Assembly: GCA_001692895.1 (NCBI GenBank)
Contig: KV748240.1
Coordinates: 813,239 to 877,238, forward strand
Source: Cenococcum geophilum 1.58
Lineage: Eukaryota > Ascomycota > Dothideomycetes > Gloniales > Gloniaceae
DNA: 64,000 nt
Direction of reading: 5' to 3'
Part shown: piece after piece, positions 58,273 through 64,000 of the stretch
Numbering within the stretch: the first letter of the stretch is position 1
Layout: every line of letters starts with the position of its first letter
Made by a program: the position numbers and the translations under genes
Notes under the pieces: model-generated
Database searches by the model: none
Seen by the model: the letters and a program-made list of their open reading frames with translations, nothing else
What the model was told of the DNA's origin: nothing

Positions 58273-58756
58273 TAGGTAGGCCTTTAACAAGCTTAAGAAA
58301 CGACTAGTCTCTACTTCCTTACTCGCCTACTTTAACCTAGAACGGCCCTTAATGCTAGAAACTAATACCTTAAATAGCGTTATAGCTAGCGTTTACTCCT
58401 AAAAGCAAATAAACGGAGAATAGCACCCTATTACTTACTATTTAAAGACTATAGTAGATGCTAAGCTAAACTACCTAATTCATAATAAAGAAATGCTAGC
58501 TATTATCTTTAGCCTTTAGCACTAGCGAGCCTAACTAAAGGGCACCCTTAAGTCTATTTAGGTAGTTTCTAATTATAAGGCCTTAGAATATTTTATAATA
58601 ATAAAGGCCCTTATAGCCTAATAGGCGCGTTAAGTGGATACCCTATTTTAGTTTAACTTCCTAATTATATATAGGCCTAGCGCCACTAACTATATAGACG
58701 CTCTTATAAGGCGTAAATAGGATATAAATAACTAGATAGCCGTAAAGATCTTATTA

Positions 58757-60310
58757 TATTGGGAAAATATTCGCAGGATAAGATTTAAGTAGACTTTGGT
58801 TTTCGCGTTTCGCGTAATTGACATGCAATTTGACTAACTCAACACGCAATTAACTAACTTAACACGTAATTGACTAATTTAACACATCCAAAAGTTAAAT
58901 AACACGCAGTTGACCTATTTAACAACTTTAAAAGCTAACTATATATTCCTTAACACGCAGTTAACCTACTTAATAGCTAACTATATATTCCTTAACACGC
59001 AGTTAACCTATTTAACAACTTTAAAAGCTAACTATATATTCCTTAATATGCAATTAAGGTAAAGTTATATACTAATTACGCAAATAAATTTTTACACAGT
59101 TTTATTACTTAGAGGCTCTATATAAGGCTCTATACGAAGCTCTACACGAAGCTCTATATAAAGCTCTACACAAAGCTCTATACGAAGCTCTATACGAAGC
59201 TCTATACGAAGCTCTATGTATAGAAGCTCTGCACGAAGCTCTGCACGAAGCTCTGTACGAAGCTCTGCACGAAGCTTTGCACGAAGCTCTGCACGAAGCT
59301 CTGTATGAAGCTCTACGTAGAGGCTCTGCACGAGGCTCTGCGCGAGGCTCTGCGCGAGGCTCTGCGTACGGAGGCTCTGCACGAAGCTCTGCACGAAGCT
59401 CTGCACGAAGCTCTGCATGAGGCTCTGCGCGAAGCTCTGCGTACGGAGGCTCTACACGAAGCTCTGCACGAGGCTCTGCGCGAAGCTCTGCGTACGGGAG
59501 GCTCTACACGAAGCTCTGCATCGGGTCCCCGCTATATATTCCCGATAGCTCTACACGTGTCTCTGCCTATGTTAGCCGCCTTATTTTTACCCTTCCTCCT
59601 CCTTATATCCGGTCTTCCTAGGAGCACTATAAAAGGCCAGCCAGCAGACGGCGAGGTAGCTAACTCGAACTATCGCCAGAACCAGCAGACGTCGTAGCCG
59701 AGTCACTTTACGCTAACCCAGATTACTTAAACCTAACTCAGAAACCAGAACGATCGCCAGGGCACAAAGACGACCGTGCCTAACATGCTAGTAGATCACG
59801 TCGAGCGGACTCAGAACAGACAACGTGTCCGGTACCATAACGAGTCGGTCACAGAGGCGACTGCTAAGTCCGCGCGATGCCGTACCACCAGACGAACGAC
59901 TCGAGCGACGACGGGTTACACCCAGACGAACTGCCAGAGCCAGACCGACCTGTGCCAGACCAGAACCCCCTCAACGTAGACCAGACGACCGTCGCCACAC
60001 GGAGCACAGCGAGACGAGTTATCCCAGAACCAGACGACCGTCGGAACCAGACGACCGAGCCACAGACCGAGAACCTATCGCCAGAGCCGAGACTAACGCT
60101 GCAGAACTAGACCTGACTTCTGGCCAAGAGCCAGACAACTGACGGTAACCGACTAGAGAATGAGAATCAGAGCAAGTTAAGCGAAGTAGCCAGAAAGGTA
60201 GCATAAACAGGCGAGTAGATATAAATACGACTACGTGCCAAGCTACAACTAGATCAGGAACCTATGATACACGGCAGGTAGATCCACGCAGGCAGACATA
60301 GACAGGTAGG
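58757..60310. mobile_element. P3: third minisatellite TIR element, right end not found
   Basis: The left end TATTGGGAAAATATTCGCAGG is the same terminus as in P2, preceded by TA (58755-58756), in the same orientation as P2 and 780 bp from it. AT-rich array 58810-59075, 12-bp array 59108-59522, spacer 59523-59640, then a very irregular 20-bp array (about 59640-60170) and scattered 17-bp-like units (about 60190-60310). The far TIR was not found, so the end is approximate. The regular-to-irregular change near 59.5 kb suggests either decay or poor base calling. Confidence 0.7.
59108..59522. repeat. 12-bp minisatellite of P3
   Basis: The left half is rich in RIP-type units (TATACGAAGCTC), the right half in unmutated units (GCACGAAGCTCT) with GCGTACGGAGGCTC interruptions. 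It ends in GCATCGGGTCCCCGC, as in P2. Confidence 0.92.
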
Positions 60311-62130
60311 TGAAGAATAAAAACGTGCACAGAGCGTAAGGATAGCTACAGAGCTCAATGCAGAGAACGTAGGCAATGTAAATAAATAAGCCCACGTAGG
60401 CAGGATCACCAGAAACCAGGTGTAGGTAAGTAATCATGACTCTGTCCTCACAGCCTCGTTTGACGCTACACCTAGATCGCCCATAACCTCTCAACAAGCG
60501 CCATAGAGCTTCGGCACTACGTGCGCACACTAGACACCGCCAGCCGATCGATACCGCCGCAGATCGAGATAGATGACTACTTTCTAGTATATCGGCACGC
60601 GCTAGAATTCCCACGAGCAGCGACAATCCGGCCACGGTCACAGCTATCATAACGCACCCGCCTACAGAGCGCTCGTATGCACAGACACAACAACGACTTA
60701 AACGTTACTAAGCCCATCGAACAGACCGTACAACAGCACGACGCACGAGCAGCTGCAGGTCACAAAACGCCAAACCCGCAGACACCGATCCGGCCAGTAA
60801 ACAGACCTACACAACCCGTCTCACACAAGGCAGCTCGATAGCGCATAACAGACTAGCTCCAGCGCAGACGCCTCGATGATCAAATAAGCTTCTGTGATGC
60901 CGAAAGATGCCCTGATATTCAGACGAATGAGCCACAGAAAGCGCTATAATGCGCTAAATTCGAGATAGCAGGAGTCATCATATACATACAGCAGTGCGAT
61001 ATGGAGAGCTCCGATACGAATAGAACAGGCGAGGAGTCCTATACGATATCGCCTAAGAGCGGTAATGTAGAATAGATAAGAGAGCTGCTATATTAAATAC
61101 AGAATAATATATGTAGGACCACACTGGCTCCATGCAGGTCCTATATATCTGATGACCGGATATATATAGCGAGGCCATCTATTATGGTATAGTAGATGCA
61201 GATAGGTAAGTAATAGAGAGTAGTTTCAACTCAAAGTAATGAGAACATGTAGCAAGATACGAGATAATAAACTGTAGTAAATGGAAAATAGTGCTATATA
61301 AATTTATCAATATTTAGCCCGGATATCGTTAATATGCAACTTGTATGGATATAACTATAAAAAGCCGTATAATAACCTTATACCCTTACCTTGGATATAA
61401 TATATATAATACTGCAACACTCTCAATCGATCTGAAAACGAATCGGATAAAATATTGGAAATTAAAGAAATATCTAGTAGCCTTTAAATATAACAGATTA
61501 ATAGTTAGAGATAAAGTAATATAAATACATGGCAGATTAAGAAAAGGATAAACTAGACCTTATATAGTTCACACATTGGACAACAAATTAAAGTAAAGGT
61601 AGTCTAGACCCGATAAGAGACTTATATAGAACGCTAGTTTAGAGAGCGTATGATACTATTAATCAATAAAAGCGAGTCGCAGAGACCCCCAGATAAGATA
61701 GCCTAGTGAAGAGCAGTAATATGGCAAAACAAACTAAGAGATTAAGAAAACTAATGAACGAATTCAAAAATAACGCGCGCATGTAGTCAGAGAGATAGAT
61801 AAAAAAAAAGATGATAAAAGTATGGTAGCTTAATCAGCTTGCTGAATAGGTAGAGTTAGATGGTAGATAAGAACCTTACCGGACTGTTATATATAGGGCA
61901 CATAAGGCAGTAGGTCTTATATAATTCTGAGATAACAGGAGAGAGAGAGTGTGAATATTTGTTTTATAGCCAACACGCCAATTATAGATCCTATAAAATA
62001 AAAAACGTATATATTAGACATATAGCGTTCTTCATCTGATAATGTTTAATATAAAATAATGCTTTAGAGTTATAAATAGGAAAGTTAGTTATATAGTGTC
62101 TTAAAGTATATAATATAGTATGCTAGTTAC
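60310..62130. other. Unassigned irregular sequence, no gene seen
   Basis: No open frame above 60 codons that looks coding and no RNA gene or repeat array recognised. Base composition is intermediate and there is no clear RIP pattern. A lone ATCGGATAAAATATTGG (about 61440) resembles the P terminus but has the wrong orientation and no partner. The 133-residue minus-strand frame at 60249-60650 has no recognisable domain and overlaps decayed 17-bp repeat units. Confidence 0.4.
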
Positions 62131-63440
62131 TAAACCTAGAGGATCCGTGTAAACGTTAAGCGTGCACATCTACCTCCGTACCTACCTTTTCAAGTACGTT
62201 AAGATAAGCTGAGACTCTCGTTATAAACTTACCAACCCGTATACAGCTTAGCGCGACTCCCTCTACTATACTCGTCGCCTCGAATTGACAAACTAACAGT
62301 TACACACCTACTGCAATATTAACGGCGAAAAAAGAAGTGCGCTAGCACTCACGCCAACAAATTTATACAGTCCTCATATGGAGCTTATATACTAGCTATA
62401 AATCATAATTAGCCTTAGATAGGCTGTAAGCTATACAATTAACTCACCATATATAATAGCAAAGCTACATAGGCACAACCCTTAAACAAACAAACAACAA
62501 TATTCTATAGTATACCCCCTGAAAAACAAATCAACTTTACTACAATAATAAAGTCTATCTGCATATATAGATCATAATATGCCTTATAGTCACACTTGAC
62601 ACACATAGGTATTAGGTCCCATTCTGAAAAATATCCTATTTATAAGTCGACGCAGTATACTAATAAAGAGCGTATCGGACAGTAGTTACGATAAGCAGAC
62701 TAATAAGGAACTATTATTACGGACGAATTGGGACCGTTTTAAGGCCCTATAAAAGAAACTGCTAAGGTAAGGGTAGAGCTAAGAGCGTAGGACTAAACTC
62801 TACTAGAGCTATTAGCTATAAAGTAATGTTTAGATAAATCAAGGCCTTTCTGCTACTACCTACCTTAAAGGTAGCATATAGTACACCTATTTTTAAACCT
62901 AGATCTAAAGTTATTTATCCCTTATACTAGATAGAGTAATATCGCACTTCTAGCGGTTGCAGAACTATAAGTTACCTACATGGCTATATTAAGCGGCGAC
63001 GTTAACATCTAATATACCTTATTTATTAAATACAAATAGTAAGCGTCTCGCTATATTATACGCTAGCTAATTGAAAAATTAGTATAAGATTGTAAGGTAA
63101 TTAAATCTAGACAGGACTTACTAAATTTAAGTATTACTATTCTTTAATATAAGTAGATTTATAAAGGCTTAATAATTAATATAACCATATATGAACCTCT
63201 TAAAATACTAGCAGATAATTACAATTAGAATAAATAATATAGGAGTAAAATATAAACAAATAAGAAAAAGAGAACCTCTACTAGTAAATTAATAATTTAA
63301 GTAAGCTTATATTATATAAAGTAGTGCTTAAGGGACACTTCCACTTTATCAGGCGCTCTGCAATTAAGCCTATACTTTAGGGCTACTACGTTTCTAGATT
63401 GATGTAACGAAGTAACACCATCGCCTACTAATTAGTGCCT
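62130..63440. other. Unassigned AT-rich sequence
   Basis: TA-rich with RIP-like composition from about 62600, so probably another old repeat, but I cannot place it in the H, G, K, M, J, O, LINE or P families. No LTR ends, TIRs or tandem arrays recognised. It might hold the missing right part of the LINE or of J. Confidence 0.35.
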
Positions 63441-64000
63441 ACTGAATTCTACGAACTACCTAACGCATAGCCGTGGCCGCATCAAGCCAGAAGCCACTTA
63501 AGTTTGTCGTACCCTCCTTTTGCGGGTTAGGTGTTGTACGTAGGGCTCTGCGGCAGCTTATCACCATCACATAGGACTGTGGCTGACTTAACCACGGGCC
63601 TTGTCGTCGAACCTTCGTATACGAGACTAACTAGGCGACCTGGTGGACAGCCCTTTGCCGGTCGAGATAACCCTGAAGAGCAGGCCCGGTTACGTTCCTT
63701 TATTATCAACTGAGACTCTAGCCAGTTGGCGGGTACCGTAACCGAAGACCCGGATTGGCCTTGCGATCGAAGCGCGAGCCGCCTCTTTAGGCGCGCGACG
63801 TACGCAGGCTGGGTCCAATAAAGGCGCGACCACGCACCTCCGGCCGAACGGCGCCCTAATATGGGTTAAGGATCTTATGTGCGCCCTGTGGACGCCAAGT
63901 CGCCATTGGGAGGGATGCCATTGAAAAAAGCGTGACGGAAGAATCACCTCGCCTATACATATTCAGTATACCGAACATAGGCCGATGCGTCTGGCCTATA
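63440..64000. other. GC-rich unmutated stretch at the right edge
   Basis: Clearly GC-richer than everything to its left, with many CpG and no TA excess. Two 60-codon frames overlap on opposite strands (63531-63713 plus; 63527-63709 minus) and an 85-codon minus frame covers 63690-63947. None shows a motif I recognise. It could be the edge of a host gene region, a recent insertion or a low-copy repeat. Confidence 0.35.

Larger units (their letters stand above)
52600..58756 (+). mobile_element. J: Ty3/gypsy element, 3' end not found
   Basis: Plus-strand gag at about 52950-54000 with a CCHC-type knuckle (ACFLYS near 53930), protease area at about 54090-54500, RT at about 55300-56160 (PILFTKK, then CINYYKL; AYLDNIIIYF near 55870) and RNase H at about 58285-58740 (PITYYLKTIVDAKLNY near 58430; IHNKEMLAII near 58480). 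RT directly followed by RNase H places it in gypsy. Insertions: solo LTR 55450-55669, P2 56168-57975, MITE 58040-58272, P3 from 58757. No LTR pair could be found, so both ends are approximate. Broken many times, RIPed. Confidence 0.78.

Noticed and set aside
59776-60142. Overlapping frames of 67-105 codons, arginine- and proline-rich
   Set aside because: They overlie degraded units of the 20-bp array (CCAGACGACC) in three frames at once.
61436-61455. Possible right end of P3 (ATCGGATAAAATATTGG)
   Set aside because: It is in left-end orientation, has an extra base and is not followed by resumed J sequence.
61840-61960. tRNA- or SINE-like stretch
   Set aside because: No B-box (GGTTCGANNCC) or cloverleaf could be traced.

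Overview
The window looks like a gene-poor, AT-rich heterochromatin block from a filamentous ascomycete (Pezizomycotina). The main evidence is pervasive repeat-induced point mutation (RIP): copies of one family differ mostly by C-to-T or G-to-A at CpA/TpG, TA steps are everywhere, and old coding stretches rarely stay open beyond 60-100 codons. I see no host protein gene, rRNA or tRNA that I can defend. Almost all of 1-60 kb is transposons inserted into transposons; most insertions are bounded exactly by target-site duplications (TSDs) that I could read.

The oldest layer is a Tad/I-type LINE, seen in three pieces: 1525-1594, 42725-45818 and 52089 to about 52600. Into it went H1 (a gypsy 3' part, 1-1524), G1 (a chromodomain Ty3/gypsy element, 1595-42719, TSD ATGCG) and O (a copia element on the minus strand, 45819-52088, TSD GTTAT). 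G1 is about 7 kb of its own sequence stretched to 41 kb by five insertions: G2 (sister gypsy, 3281-13851), K (copia, 14264-22328), M (copia, 24680-30792), N (short gag-only LTR element, 31861-34019) and H2 (gypsy, 34694-41141). G2 carries P1, and K carries the short minus-strand copia derivative L (18735-20723).

To the right lies gypsy element J (about 52.6-58.8 kb), broken up by a solo LTR (55450-55669), by P2 (56168-57975), by a 233-bp MITE (58040-58272) and by P3 (from 58757). From about 59.5 kb the sequence becomes irregular and may be poorly resolved. 62.1-63.4 kb is unrecognised AT-rich DNA, and 63.45-64.0 kb is an unrecognised GC-rich, non-RIPed stretch.

The best candidate for something undescribed is the P family: non-autonomous elements of 1.8-2.5 kb with ends CATCGGgAAAATAT and TA target duplications. 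Their interior is four different minisatellites in a fixed order (17, 20, 12 and about 41 bp). Other points of interest are a conserved antisense reading frame 3' of pol in both G copies, a mosaic 3' end on H2, an element (L) mutated over only part of its length, and ambiguous bases that fall almost entirely on RIP sites.
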